Source: Rhodomicrobium sp. R_RK_3
GTDB taxonomy: Bacteria > Pseudomonadota > Alphaproteobacteria > Rhizobiales > Rhodomicrobiaceae
Reading direction: 5' to 3'
NCBI RefSeq assembly: GCF_002198715.1
Contig: NZ_MWLK01000037.1
Span: forward strand, 94,001-158,000
Length of the DNA: 64,000 nt
Shown in pieces: positions 16,522 to 25,198 of the stretch. Positions within the stretch are counted from its first letter, which is position 1, and every line of letters starts with the position of its first letter. The notes below the pieces were generated by a model. It was not told where the DNA came from. It did no database searches and saw only the letters and a list, made by a program, of their open reading frames with translations. The translations under genes were made by a program, and so were the position numbers.

Positions 16522-17583
16522 ATGGGGACCTTCAGCCTGAACCTAGCCCGGCGCATCCCCGAAGATGCGCGGCAGCCCCTGCCGAGGCCCGGCCTGGAAT
16601 ATACGAAGGAGGTCGCCCGCGAGACGGCGCATCTTTACGAGCGCGTATCGTCGGTCATCCCGCCGGTCGAGTGGCCGGCCTTCGCGCCCTACGTCAAGGC
16701 GATCAACGATCTTAAGGTCGTGCGCAACGCCTCGATTCTGGCGCATAACTACATGACGCCGGAAATCTTCCACTGCATTTCCGACGTCGTCGGCGACTCG
16801 CTGCAACTCGCCAAGGAAGCCGCCAAGACCGATGCCGACGTCATCGTGCAATGCGGCGTGCATTTCATGGCCGAGACCTCAAAGATCCTCAACCCGAACA
16901 AGACGGTGCTGATCCCGGACAGCCGCGCGGGATGTTCGCTCGCCGCCTCGATCACCGGCGCCGATGTGCGGATGCTGCGCGAAGCCTATCCCGGCGTGCC
17001 GATCGTCACCTATGTCAACACCTCCGCCGAGGTGAAGGCCGAGAGCGACATTTGCTGCACCTCGTCCAACGCGGTGAAGGTGGTCGAGAGCCTGGGCGTG
17101 CCGGCGGTTATCATGATCCCGGACGAATATCTGGCGAAATACGTAGCGACCCAGACCAAGGTGAAGATCATCGCCTGGCACGGGCACTGCGAAGTGCATG
17201 AGCGCTTCACCGGGGCCGAGCTGCGTGGTTTCCGTGAGGCGCACCCCGGCCTGAAGATCATCGCCCATCCCGAATGCGCGCCCGACGTGATCGGCGAGGC
17301 CGATTTCACCGGCTCGACCCAAGGCATGATCGGCTGGGTCAAGGACCATCACCCGCCCAAGGTGCTCTTGGTGACGGAATGCTCGATGAGCCACAATGTC
17401 GAGGCCGAAACGCCCGGCGTGCAGTTCATCCGCCCCTGCAATTTTTGCCCGCATATGAAGCGGATTACCCTGCCCAAGATCCTGGACTCGCTCCTGACCA
17501 TGGAAGAGGAAGTTATCGTCGACCCCGTGATCGCTGAGAGGGCGCGCCGGGCGGTAGAGCGGATGATCAACCTGACGAACTAG
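16522..17583 (+). CDS. nadA: quinolinate synthase NadA
   Basis: Condenses iminoaspartate with dihydroxyacetone phosphate to quinolinate in de novo NAD synthesis; it holds a 4Fe-4S cluster. The 353 residues include [11 protein letters not shown] (72-82), [10 protein letters not shown] with Cys111, HGHCEVH with Cys223, HPECAPDV, and the C-terminal CNFCPHMK with Cys306 and Cys309, which supply the cluster ligands. GGAGGA just upstream of the ATG is a good ribosome-binding site. nadB and nadC are not next to it, so the pathway genes are split. Two palindromes (centres 16430 and 16475) are probably the operator. Confidence 0.97.
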   Translation: MGTFSLNLARRIPEDARQPLPRPGLEYTKEVARETAHLYERVSSVIPPVEWPAFAPYVKAINDLKVVRNASILAHNYMTPEIFHCISDVVGDSLQLAKEAAKTDADVIVQCGVHFMAETSKILNPNKTVLIPDSRAGCSLAASITGADVRMLREAYPGVPIVTYVNTSAEVKAESDICCTSSNAVKVVESLGVPAVIMIPDEYLAKYVATQTKVKIIAWHGHCEVHERFTGAELRGFREAHPGLKIIAHPECAPDVIGEADFTGSTQGMIGWVKDHHPPKVLLVTECSMSHNVEAETPGVQFIRPCNFCPHMKRITLPKILDSLLTMEEEVIVDPVIAERARRAVERMINLTN

Positions 17584-17610
17584 GCGCGGGCTCGCCGGAC
17601 GACCGTTGCC

Positions 17611-17713
17611 ATTCCCGCGAAAGCGGAAATCCGGTATTCCGCAGCAACCGCGTTCAGGCCATGCCGAGCGGCGAGTTCTGCCTTTACGGGATCCCCGCAT
17701 TCGCGGGGATGAC
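17611..17713. repeat. palindromic intergenic repeat (REP/MITE-like), copy 1
   Basis: Starts with ATTCCCGCGAAAGCGG and ends with the hairpin ATCCCCGC-ATTC-GCGGGGAT; the middle has CCGCAGCAACCGCGTT. A second copy with the same plan is at 26965-27062. The end hairpin may also stop nadA transcription, though no T-tract follows directly. Confidence 0.65.
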
Positions 17714-17854
17714 ACCGGCACAGCCTGCCGAGTTGCCGTATTTTGTTTAGCTTAAATATCAGGCACTTAGTCTGAAAAAGCGGCAGCGCGCGCGCTTGAA
17801 TGGGGAAATCCGTCAAGCTACACTCCGCCATCGGCATCAGGGCAGGGGAGAGCC

Positions 17855-18877
17855 ATGGATAAGCAGAGCAGAGCCAGCGGCATCGGTCTGATCGGCCGCC
17901 GCCGCGTCCTTCAGCTTGGCGGCGGCATGGCCCTCGCTCTCGCCGCCGGACGCCCGGCATCGGCGCAGGGCGCAAAGCCGATCAAGGTCGCGGCCGTCTA
18001 CACCGTGCCGGTCGAGCAGCAATGGGTGTCGCGCATCCACAAGGCGCTGAATGCCGCCAAGGATCGCGGCGAGATCACCTATAAATGGTCGGAAAACACC
18101 GCCAATACCGACTATGAGCGCGTCATGCGCCAGTTCGCGACCGAAGGCAGCGATCTGATCGTCGGGGAGTCCTTCGCCGTGGAACGCGCCGCCCGCAATG
18201 TCGCGGCGGATTTTCCCAAAATCGCATTCCTGATGGGCTCGTCCTTCGGGCCGACCAAGCCGAACTATTCGGTGTTCGACAATTACATCCACGAGCCGTC
18301 CTATCTCACCGGCATGATCGCGGGCAAGACCACCAAGTCGAACGTCATCGGCATGGTCGGCGGCTACGCCATCCCGGAGGTCAGCCGGCTGATGAACGCC
18401 TTCATCGAGGGCGCGACCTCGGTCAATCCCGACGTCAAATTCCTCGTCACCTTCATCAACTCCTGGTACGACCCGCCGAAGGCGAAGGAGTCCGCTTTCG
18501 CCATGGTCGATAAGAAGGCCGATATTCTCTATGCCGAGCGCTTCGGCGTCTCGGACGCGGCCAAGGAACGCGGCGTCAAGGCCATCGGCAACGTCATCGA
18601 CACCTCGGCGCAATATCCCGGCGTCATCCTCGCCTCGGCCCTCTGGCACATGGAGCCGACCATCGACCGGGTGCTGAAGGCGGTGAGCGGCGGCAGCTTC
18701 GAGCCCGCCGATTACGGCCCCTACAGCTACATGGCGCATGGCGGGGCGGGCCTCGCCGTCGATGAAAAGCTGGTGCCGAAAGAGGTGCTCGATCTGGTCA
18801 AGGCCAAGGAGAAAGAGATTTTGGACGGCGCCTTCCGCGTAAACATCAACGACGCGCCGCCGAAATCCACCGCTTAG
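17855..18877 (+). CDS. BMP-family ABC transporter substrate-binding protein
   Basis: A 340-residue periplasmic binding protein of the BMP/PnrA family, whose known members bind purine nucleosides. The N-terminus has GRRRVLQLGGG followed by a hydrophobic stretch and ASAQG, a Tat-like signal with AxA cleavage near residue 38. The body opens with IKVAAVYTVPVEQQWVSRIHKAL and contains YERVMRQFATEGSDLIVGESF. It begins an operon: ATP-binding protein (12 bases later) and two permeases follow. The ligand is not proven; a nucleoside, base or related compound is likely. Confidence 0.92.
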   Translation: MDKQSRASGIGLIGRRRVLQLGGGMALALAAGRPASAQGAKPIKVAAVYTVPVEQQWVSRIHKALNAAKDRGEITYKWSENTANTDYERVMRQFATEGSDLIVGESFAVERAARNVAADFPKIAFLMGSSFGPTKPNYSVFDNYIHEPSYLTGMIAGKTTKSNVIGMVGGYAIPEVSRLMNAFIEGATSVNPDVKFLVTFINSWYDPPKAKESAFAMVDKKADILYAERFGVSDAAKERGVKAIGNVIDTSAQYPGVILASALWHMEPTIDRVLKAVSGGSFEPADYGPYSYMAHGGAGLAVDEKLVPKEVLDLVKAKEKEILDGAFRVNINDAPPKSTA

Positions 18878-18889
18878 CCGAGCGCACGG

Positions 18890-20443
18890 ATGGCGCTCGC
18901 ACCACCACTCCTGCGCCTCCGTGGCATCGGCATGCGCTTCGGCGACCTCATTGCCAATGACGGCATCGATCTCGACGTGGCCGCGGGAGAGATCGTCGCG
19001 CTGCTCGGCGAGAACGGCGCGGGCAAGACCACGCTGATGAACATCCTGTTCGGCCATTACGTCGCCGATGCGGGGGAGATCGCCATTGCCGACGAGGCCG
19101 GACGCCTCGCGCCGCTCACCCAGGGCTCGCCGCAGGCGGCGCTCGCGGCGGGCATCGGCATGGTGCATCAGCATTTCGCGCTGGCGCATAATCTCAGCGG
19201 CCTGGAGAACATCATGCTGGGCACGGTGCCGCTGTTCGGCCTGCGCCTGCCCCGGCGCGAGGTCAGGGCGCGGCTGAAACAGCTCATCGCGGAAACCGGC
19301 CTCGCCGTCGATCTCGATACGCCGGTGCGGGCGCTGTCCGTCGGCGAGCGCCAGCGCATCGAAATCCTGAAGGCGCTGTCGCGGCGCGCCCGCGTGCTGG
19401 TGCTGGACGAGCCGACCGCCGTGCTCGCGCCGCTCGACGCCGAGCATCTGTTCGGCGCGATCCGGACGCTCGCCGCGCGCGGGCTGGCCGTCATCTTCAT
19501 CAGCCACAAGCTCAGCGAGGTTCTGGCGCTCGCGCACCGTATCGTCGTGCTGCGCCATGGCCGCAAGGTCGCCGATCTGCCCGCCGAGGGCGCGGACCGC
19601 GAAACGCTCGCCCGGCATATGATCGGCCACGCGCTGGAGCGTCCCGAGCCGACCGCGCCGCGCGCCGGGCCTCCGGTGCTCGAATTGCAAGGCGTGACCT
19701 GCGGGACAGGACGAGACAGGCTACGCGATGCGACCCTCACGCTGCGCGGCGGCGAGATCGTCGGTATCGCGGGGGTTTCAGGCAATGGCCAGCGCGGATT
19801 GGCGGGCATCCTGTCCGGGCTCGAGCGGCGCGAGTCGGGCCGCGTGCTGATTTGCGGCGAACCGGCGGGCGCCACCGCCCGGCAGATGGTGGCGCGCGGC
19901 GTCGGCCGCCTCACCGAGGACCGCCATCATGACGGCATCGCCGGCGACCTGACCGTGGCCGAGAATTTGATCCTGGAGCGCACGCGGTCGCCGCAGGTGC
20001 AGCGCCATGGCCTGCTGCGCCGCCGCGCCATCCGCGCCGAGGCCGAGGCGGCGATCCGCGCCTTCGATGTGCGCTGTCCCGGTCCGGACGCTCCGATCCG
20101 GCTGCTCTCCGGCGGCAATATCCAAAAGCTGCTACTCGCCCGCGCGCTGCATGGGCATCCGCGTCTGATCCTCGCCAACCAGCCGACGCGCGGCCTCGAC
20201 ATCGGCGCGACCGGCGAGGTGCATCGCAGGCTCCAGGAGGCGGCGGCAGGCGGCGCGGGCGTGCTGCTGATCTCGGAAGACCTCGACGAATTGCTGGCCC
20301 TCGCGCACCGCATCGCCGTGCTGCACGCCGGACACCTGACGCCGGCCATCGAGACGGCGCGGCTCGATGTGCAGACCATCGGCCTCGCCATGGCCGGACA
20401 TGCGGCGGGCGCCTTCGCTCCCATAGAGGCGGCGGCATCATGA
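18890..20443 (+). CDS. ABC transporter ATP-binding protein with two nucleotide-binding domains
   Basis: A 517-residue tandem ATPase as used by BMP-type importers. Domain 1 has Walker A GENGAGKTT, signature LSVGERQRIEI and Walker B VLVLDEPTA. Domain 2 has a changed P-loop (GVSGNGQRGLAG, lacking the Lys-Ser/Thr of Walker A), signature LSGGNIQKLLLAR, and NQPTRGLD in the Walker B region; this asymmetry is normal for ribose- and nucleoside-type transporters. The start ATG at 18890 follows the binding-protein gene by 12 bases, and the end overlaps the first permease by 4. Confidence 0.94.
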   Translation: MALAPPLLRLRGIGMRFGDLIANDGIDLDVAAGEIVALLGENGAGKTTLMNILFGHYVADAGEIAIADEAGRLAPLTQGSPQAALAAGIGMVHQHFALAHNLSGLENIMLGTVPLFGLRLPRREVRARLKQLIAETGLAVDLDTPVRALSVGERQRIEILKALSRRARVLVLDEPTAVLAPLDAEHLFGAIRTLAARGLAVIFISHKLSEVLALAHRIVVLRHGRKVADLPAEGADRETLARHMIGHALERPEPTAPRAGPPVLELQGVTCGTGRDRLRDATLTLRGGEIVGIAGVSGNGQRGLAGILSGLERRESGRVLICGEPAGATARQMVARGVGRLTEDRHHDGIAGDLTVAENLILERTRSPQVQRHGLLRRRAIRAEAEAAIRAFDVRCPGPDAPIRLLSGGNIQKLLLARALHGHPRLILANQPTRGLDIGATGEVHRRLQEAAAGGAGVLLISEDLDELLALAHRIAVLHAGHLTPAIETARLDVQTIGLAMAGHAAGAFAPIEAAAS

Positions 20444-21516
20444 CCACGCTGCGCCTGCGCATGGAGCCCCGCCCGTCGCCATCGGCGCTGCTGATGCTCG
20501 GCGTGCCGGTGCTGTCGGCGCTCGCGGCGCTGCTGCTCGCGCTCGTCATCCTCACCGTCACCGGAGCGCCGCTCGGACAAGCCGTGCCGCTGCTGGTCTC
20601 GGGGGCCGCCGGATCGCTGTTCGCCGTCACCGAGACGCTGACGCGCGCCACGCCTTTGATCTTTACCGGCCTCGCCGCCGCTGTCGCCTTCCGCGCCCGG
20701 CTCTGGAATATCGGCGGGGAAGGCCAGCTCTACGCGGGCGCCCTGGCCGCCGTCGCGGTCGGCGGCGGGGCCATCTCCGCGCCGCCTTACCTACTGGTGC
20801 CGCTGGTGATGCTGGCGGGCGCGGCGGCGGGGGCATTGCTGCTGCTCGGCCCGGTCCTGCTCAAGACCCGGCTCGCCGTCGATGAGGTGGTCACCACGCT
20901 GCTGCTGAATTTCGTCATGCTGCTGTTCGTGCAGATGATGCTGGAAGGCCCGATGCAAGACCCGATGGGCATGGGCTGGCCGCAATCCGCGCCGATGGTC
21001 GATGAAGCCGCGCTGCCCAAGCTGGTCGCGCAGATGCGCCTTCATGCCGGGCTGATCCTGGCGCTCGCCGCGGCAGCTCTCGTCCATGTCCTCATCCGGC
21101 GGACGGCGCTCGGGCTGGAGATGCGCGCGGTTGGCGGCAATGCCGCGGCGGCGCGGTTCGCGGGCATCTCGGTACCCGGCACGCTGATCATCACCGGCCT
21201 CTTTTCCGGCGCGCTGGCGGGGCTTGCCGGGGCGAGCGAGGTCGCTGGGCTGAAGGGCTATCTCACCACCGACCTATCGCCCGGCTTCGGCTATGCGGGC
21301 ATCGTGGTCGCCATGCTGGCGCAGCTCAACGCGCTGGCCGTGGTGCCCGCCGCGATCTTCATCGCCGCCGTCTTCGTCGGCGCGGACAGCATGAGCCGCA
21401 CTCTCGCCATCTCGAATTATTTCGCCGATCTCGTCGTCGCGCTGGCGCTGATGTGCACCCTGGCCGGTTCGCTGTTCCTGCGCTACCGGCTGCGCCTGAT
21501 GCGGACGCCCGCATGA
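20440..21516 (+). CDS. ABC transporter permease (BMP-type), first subunit
   Basis: A 358-residue inner-membrane permease of the branched-chain/ribose-type family (BPD_transp_2), about nine hydrophobic segments. The loop FRARLWNIGGEGQLYAGALAA and RAVGGNAAAARFAGISV are family hallmarks and contact the ATPase. It overlaps the ATPase gene by 4 bases and the second permease gene by 4 bases, so all four genes are one operon. Substrate probably a nucleoside or related compound, judged from the binding protein. Confidence 0.93.
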   Translation: MTTLRLRMEPRPSPSALLMLGVPVLSALAALLLALVILTVTGAPLGQAVPLLVSGAAGSLFAVTETLTRATPLIFTGLAAAVAFRARLWNIGGEGQLYAGALAAVAVGGGAISAPPYLLVPLVMLAGAAAGALLLLGPVLLKTRLAVDEVVTTLLLNFVMLLFVQMMLEGPMQDPMGMGWPQSAPMVDEAALPKLVAQMRLHAGLILALAAAALVHVLIRRTALGLEMRAVGGNAAAARFAGISVPGTLIITGLFSGALAGLAGASEVAGLKGYLTTDLSPGFGYAGIVVAMLAQLNALAVVPAAIFIAAVFVGADSMSRTLAISNYFADLVVALALMCTLAGSLFLRYRLRLMRTPA

Positions 21517-22457
21517 TGGAAGCGCTCGAAATCATCGGACAGGCGAGTTTTTGGGCCGCCGCCATCCGCATCGCCGCGCCGTTGATTTTCGGCGTGCTCG
21601 GCGCGTTGATCTGCGAGCGCGCGGGCGTGCTCAATCTCGGCATCGAGGGCATCTTCGTCGCCGGCGCGATGACCGGCTGGCTGACGGTCAGCATGGGCGG
21701 CGATCTTTGGCTGGGCGTCGCCGTCGCGGCGCTGGTCGGGGCGGCGCTCGGGCTGCTGCATGGCGTCTTCACGGTGATCTTGGGTCTGTCGCAGCATGTG
21801 ACCGGGCTCAGCATTACGCTGCTTGCGACCAGCACCGCCTATTTCGGCTATCGGGTCGCCTTTCCATCCGTAACGACCCCGCCGGTGATCGAGCCGTTCG
21901 CGCCGCTCAATCCGGCATGGCTCTCGGCGATCCCGATCCTCGGCCCTGCGCTGGGGCAGCAGACGGCGCTGGTCTGGCTGGCCTTCCTCTGCGTCGCCGT
22001 CACCGCCTTCGTTCTGAGCCGGACGCCGCTCGGCCTCGCCCTGCGCGCCGTCGGCGACAATCCGGCGGCGGTCGAGGCGCAAGGGCTGTCCGTCACCGGC
22101 CTGCGCATGGGCGCGCTGGCGGCGGGCTCCGCGCTGATGGCCCTCGGCGGCGCCTTCCTGACCCTCTCCGCCTTCAATTCCTTTTTCTTCGGCATGATCA
22201 ACGGGCGCGGCTGGGTCTGCATCGCGCTGACGGTGTTCGCCTCCTGGCAGCCGGGCAAGGCGCTCCTCGGCGCGCTGCTGTTCGGCGCTTTCGACGCCTA
22301 TCAGGTGCGGCTGCAAACCCTCGCCGGCAGCGTCGTGCCGACGCAGATCTTCCTGATGCTGCCCTATCTGCTGTCGATTCTCGCCCTCGTCCTCGCCGCC
22401 CGCCGCGCCGACTATCCGCGCGCCCTGATGAAGCCCTACATCAAGGGCGAGCGCTGA
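21513..22457 (+). CDS. ABC transporter permease (BMP-type), second subunit
   Basis: A 314-residue permease, partner of the preceding one. CERAGVLNLGIEGIFVAGAM, LRAVGDNPAAVEAQGLSV and the C-terminal YPRALMKPYIKGER are typical of the second permease in BMP operons. The start is the ATG at 21513, overlapping the previous stop (ATGA); longer frames upstream are shadows of the first permease. The operon ends here, converging with the sorAB genes 34 bases away. Confidence 0.93.
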   Translation: MMEALEIIGQASFWAAAIRIAAPLIFGVLGALICERAGVLNLGIEGIFVAGAMTGWLTVSMGGDLWLGVAVAALVGAALGLLHGVFTVILGLSQHVTGLSITLLATSTAYFGYRVAFPSVTTPPVIEPFAPLNPAWLSAIPILGPALGQQTALVWLAFLCVAVTAFVLSRTPLGLALRAVGDNPAAVEAQGLSVTGLRMGALAAGSALMALGGAFLTLSAFNSFFFGMINGRGWVCIALTVFASWQPGKALLGALLFGAFDAYQVRLQTLAGSVVPTQIFLMLPYLLSILALVLAARRADYPRALMKPYIKGER

Positions 22458-22491
22458 TACCGGCTCCATTCCCGAGCGGCTGAGCGCGGGC

Positions 22492-22815
22492 TCAGTAGGT
22501 CTTCGCCAGATATTCGGCGATGCCCTTGGCTTCGGCCTCGTCGATCGGGGCGTGATAGACCTTGATCATCTTCTGCACTTCGGCGTCCCAGAAGGCCGAA
22601 CCCATCTTCGGCGGCTGGAAATTGATGTAGTCGGCCGAGTGGCAGGTGACACAGTTGTTCTGAGCGTGCTCGACACCTGGGCCGGGCTTAAAGACCGCCG
22701 TCTCCTCCGGCATGTCGTAGCTCTGCGAGGCCGCCCAGGCGCAGGCCGCGCCGGCCAGCGCCATGACGAAACCGGCCGGGCCGGCGACACCATGCCTCGT
22801 CCGCCACTCCCTCAT
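22492..22815 (-). CDS. sorB: sulfite dehydrogenase cytochrome c subunit
   Basis: A 107-residue periplasmic monoheme cytochrome c. It has an N-terminal signal (hydrophobic residues 11-29, AWA-A cleavage region), heme motif CVTCH at 55-59 and a probable Met axial ligand at PPKMG (Met71). The gene overlaps the sorA stop by 4 bases, the arrangement of SorAB sulfite dehydrogenase, in which SorB takes electrons from the SorA molybdenum site and passes them to cytochrome c. Length and heme count fit SorB. Confidence 0.9.
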   Translation of the reverse strand: MREWRTRHGVAGPAGFVMALAGAACAWAASQSYDMPEETAVFKPGPGVEHAQNNCVTCHSADYINFQPPKMGSAFWDAEVQKMIKVYHAPIDEAEAKGIAEYLAKTY

Positions 22816-24029
22816 GCCGCCACCACCCGCGTCGCCTCGACGACGTTGCGCATATAGCCCGGCGGATTCCAGAGCGGCTGCAGCGGCTGCGACTGGCCGA
22901 TGCGGTTGGTCGCCTTGACCAGCAGCGTGTGCTCGCCCTTGGCCAGCTTCACCGAGGCCGTCCAGGGGCGGAACGAATATTTGCCGAGGTCTTCGCCGAA
23001 CTTCGCCGCGACCCAGCTTGCGCCGCCGTCCGGCGACACCAGCACTTCGGTGATGCCGTAGCCGCCGTCGAAGGCGATGCCGCGCAAAGCCGTGTCTTCG
23101 CCGGAGCGGATCTGCGCGCCATCGGCAAGATTGGTGATGAAGGAGCGCACATTATAGCGGTTGATGGGAACGGTCGCCGTTGCGGGCTTGCCGGGTTCGG
23201 TGCAGGCGCAAACATCGGCCGGGATGCGGTAGGCGGATTTCATCCAGAAGCCGTCGAAGACGCTGTCGATCACCGTGACATGTTGAAGGTGCTTGACCCA
23301 ATAGGTGCCGTAATAGCCGGGGACGACGAGGCGCACGGGAAAGCCGTTCAGCCAGGGCAGGTCCGCGCCGTTCAGCGCATAGGCGAGCATCACCTCGCCG
23401 TCCCGCGCGTGATCGATGTCGAGCGCCTTGGCGAAATCCGGCGTCTCCGGGATGACCGGGCCGTCCAGCCCGTCGAACGTCACCTGCACGGCCCCCTTCT
23501 GCACGCCGGCCCTGTCCAGCACCGCCTTCAGCGGCACGCCTCGCCAGCGGCCATTGCCCATGGCGCCATTGCCGAGCTGGCCGCCGCCGACGCGAGGGTC
23601 GAAGAAGCCGCGGCTGTTGCCGGAGCACTGGTTCACGGCGACGATCTCGACGGCCTCGAACTCGGATTTCAGCGCTGCCAGCGTGAGCGAGAACGGCTTG
23701 TCGACCTTGCCGCCGATGTCGATGGCGTAGCTGTCGAGGTCGATGCTTTGAGGGATGTCGGCGAGGTGGTAGCGCACGAAGAACGCGTCATTCGGCGTGG
23801 TGATGCCGTCGTCGAAAACGCTGAACGGTGTTTCGAGCTGCGGCGGCCTCGCGGTCAGGCCGATCATCGGCCGCTTGCCCGGATAGCTCACCAGCGGCCG
23901 CTCGCCATTGGCGAAGGGCAGGGCGACGGTCTCGGCGGCGATGGCCAAGGGCGAACGTGCGGTGAGGCCGGCCCCCCATCCCAGTGCCGCCCCGCCCGCT
24001 GCTTTCAGAAAGCTTCGTCGGCTCTGCAT
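22812..24029 (-). CDS. sorA: sulfite dehydrogenase molybdopterin subunit
   Basis: Oxidises sulfite to sulfate in the periplasm. The Tat signal is at the very start (SRRSFLKAAGG). The molybdenum ligand is Cys135 in VNQCSGNSRGFF; the C-terminal part is the Ig-like dimerisation domain with VLVSPDGGASWVAAKF and WNPPGYMRNV. I chose the ATG at 24029 (405 residues) because GGAGG lies 6 bases upstream and the Tat motif follows directly; a longer frame starts at 24083. It is the first gene of the sorAB pair. Unlike the YuiH-like protein at 1103, this one is exported and has its cytochrome partner. Confidence 0.94.
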   Translation of the reverse strand: MQSRRSFLKAAGGAALGWGAGLTARSPLAIAAETVALPFANGERPLVSYPGKRPMIGLTARPPQLETPFSVFDDGITTPNDAFFVRYHLADIPQSIDLDSYAIDIGGKVDKPFSLTLAALKSEFEAVEIVAVNQCSGNSRGFFDPRVGGGQLGNGAMGNGRWRGVPLKAVLDRAGVQKGAVQVTFDGLDGPVIPETPDFAKALDIDHARDGEVMLAYALNGADLPWLNGFPVRLVVPGYYGTYWVKHLQHVTVIDSVFDGFWMKSAYRIPADVCACTEPGKPATATVPINRYNVRSFITNLADGAQIRSGEDTALRGIAFDGGYGITEVLVSPDGGASWVAAKFGEDLGKYSFRPWTASVKLAKGEHTLLVKATNRIGQSQPLQPLWNPPGYMRNVVEATRVVAA

Positions 24030-24139
24030 GGCGCGCCTCCGAATGCGGCGCGGCCCGCTCGAGGGCCGCGTTCCGTCCGTCACAGCCTAGCGGCGCGTTC
24101 CTCTCCAAATCATGAATGCCGGGCGAAGGCCGATCTCCT

Positions 24140-25078
24140 TCAGGCGCCGATATGCGCGTCGAACGCCGCCCAAAACTGATCGCGCAGCTCATCGCGCTCC
24201 AACAGCAATTCGTGGCGGGCGCCGGCGACGACCCGGATTTGGCAGTTTCCGAACCGCGCGGCGAAGCGTTCGGCGACCGGCGTGGAGGCGATGATGTCGC
24301 TGCCGGCGGCGACGATGAAGGTCGGCACCTTGAGCGAGGTGAACAGGCTGGGCGTGTTGATCTGAACGATGGAGTGGGACGCCGCGCGCAGCCACCCCAT
24401 GGTTTGGGCGCCGAGGCCGAGCCCGGGCAAGGTCTTCAGCACTTCGCGAATGCGCTGATAACGCACCGGGTCGGAGCTCAGGGAGGTGGGGCCGAAAGGA
24501 TCGAGGCCCCTGGGATGTCCTCCGCCGCCGGGAACATAGGCGTCTTCGAAGCCCACCAGAACCAGCAGTTCGATCAGCAGCCGCAGGAACGGCGCCTGGG
24601 TCAGATTCCGGCTGATGTCGACCATCGGCGCGGAGACGATCAGCCGCTTGAACGCGCCGGCCTCCGTCAGCGCCGAGCGCAAAAGAATGTGTCCGCCCAT
24701 GGAATGGGCCATGGCGTAATAAGGGCCGGGACATTTCGGCAGCACGATCTCTGCCATGAACTTGCGCAGATCGCTTTCATAATCGGCGAAATCCTCGACA
24801 TGGCCCTTGTTGGGGTCAGGCAGAAGCCGGTCCGAGCCGCCCTGGCCGCGCCAATCCATGGTGGCGACCGCGAAGCCTCGCTTCCTGAGGTCGCGGACGG
24901 TTTCGAAATATTTTTCGATGAATTCGCCCGCGCCGCTGAACAGGCACACGGTGCCGCGCGCGATCAGTCCCGTTTGCGGCCAAAGGCAAATGCGCACATT
25001 CACCCCGCCGAGCGCCGCCATCTGCCCGACCACAGCGCCCTCGGGCGCCGGGTTGCCCGCTGTCTCCACCAGTCGCAT
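24140..25078 (-). CDS. alpha/beta hydrolase (lysophospholipase/monoacylglycerol lipase-like)
   Basis: A 312-residue serine hydrolase. The oxyanion region GTVCLFSGAGEFIEKY, DWRGQGGS, the nucleophile elbow AHSMGGH and the C-terminal GSDIIASTPVAERFA (acid) and GARHELLLE (His) fit the Serine aminopeptidase S33/lysophospholipase L2 group. The ATG at 25078 is preceded by AGAGGG; the frame continues upstream to 25135 without a ribosome-binding site. No signal peptide. The substrate is likely a lysophospholipid or acylglycerol by family; not proven. Confidence 0.88.
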   Translation of the reverse strand: MRLVETAGNPAPEGAVVGQMAALGGVNVRICLWPQTGLIARGTVCLFSGAGEFIEKYFETVRDLRKRGFAVATMDWRGQGGSDRLLPDPNKGHVEDFADYESDLRKFMAEIVLPKCPGPYYAMAHSMGGHILLRSALTEAGAFKRLIVSAPMVDISRNLTQAPFLRLLIELLVLVGFEDAYVPGGGGHPRGLDPFGPTSLSSDPVRYQRIREVLKTLPGLGLGAQTMGWLRAASHSIVQINTPSLFTSLKVPTFIVAAGSDIIASTPVAERFAARFGNCQIRVVAGARHELLLERDELRDQFWAAFDAHIGA

Positions 25079-25198
25079 GATCGCCCTCTGCTGCCACCCT
25101 AGCTTTTTTAGCGCAGCAGGGAGGGGACTTTCCAACAGACAATGGCTTCGTCCGTAACTTCGCGGTTACGGCGTTAACCTGGCGCCACACCGGCAGGC

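Noticed and set aside
17837-19690. Long minus-strand open frame (617 codons)
   Set aside because: Antisense to the BMP binding protein and ATPase genes.
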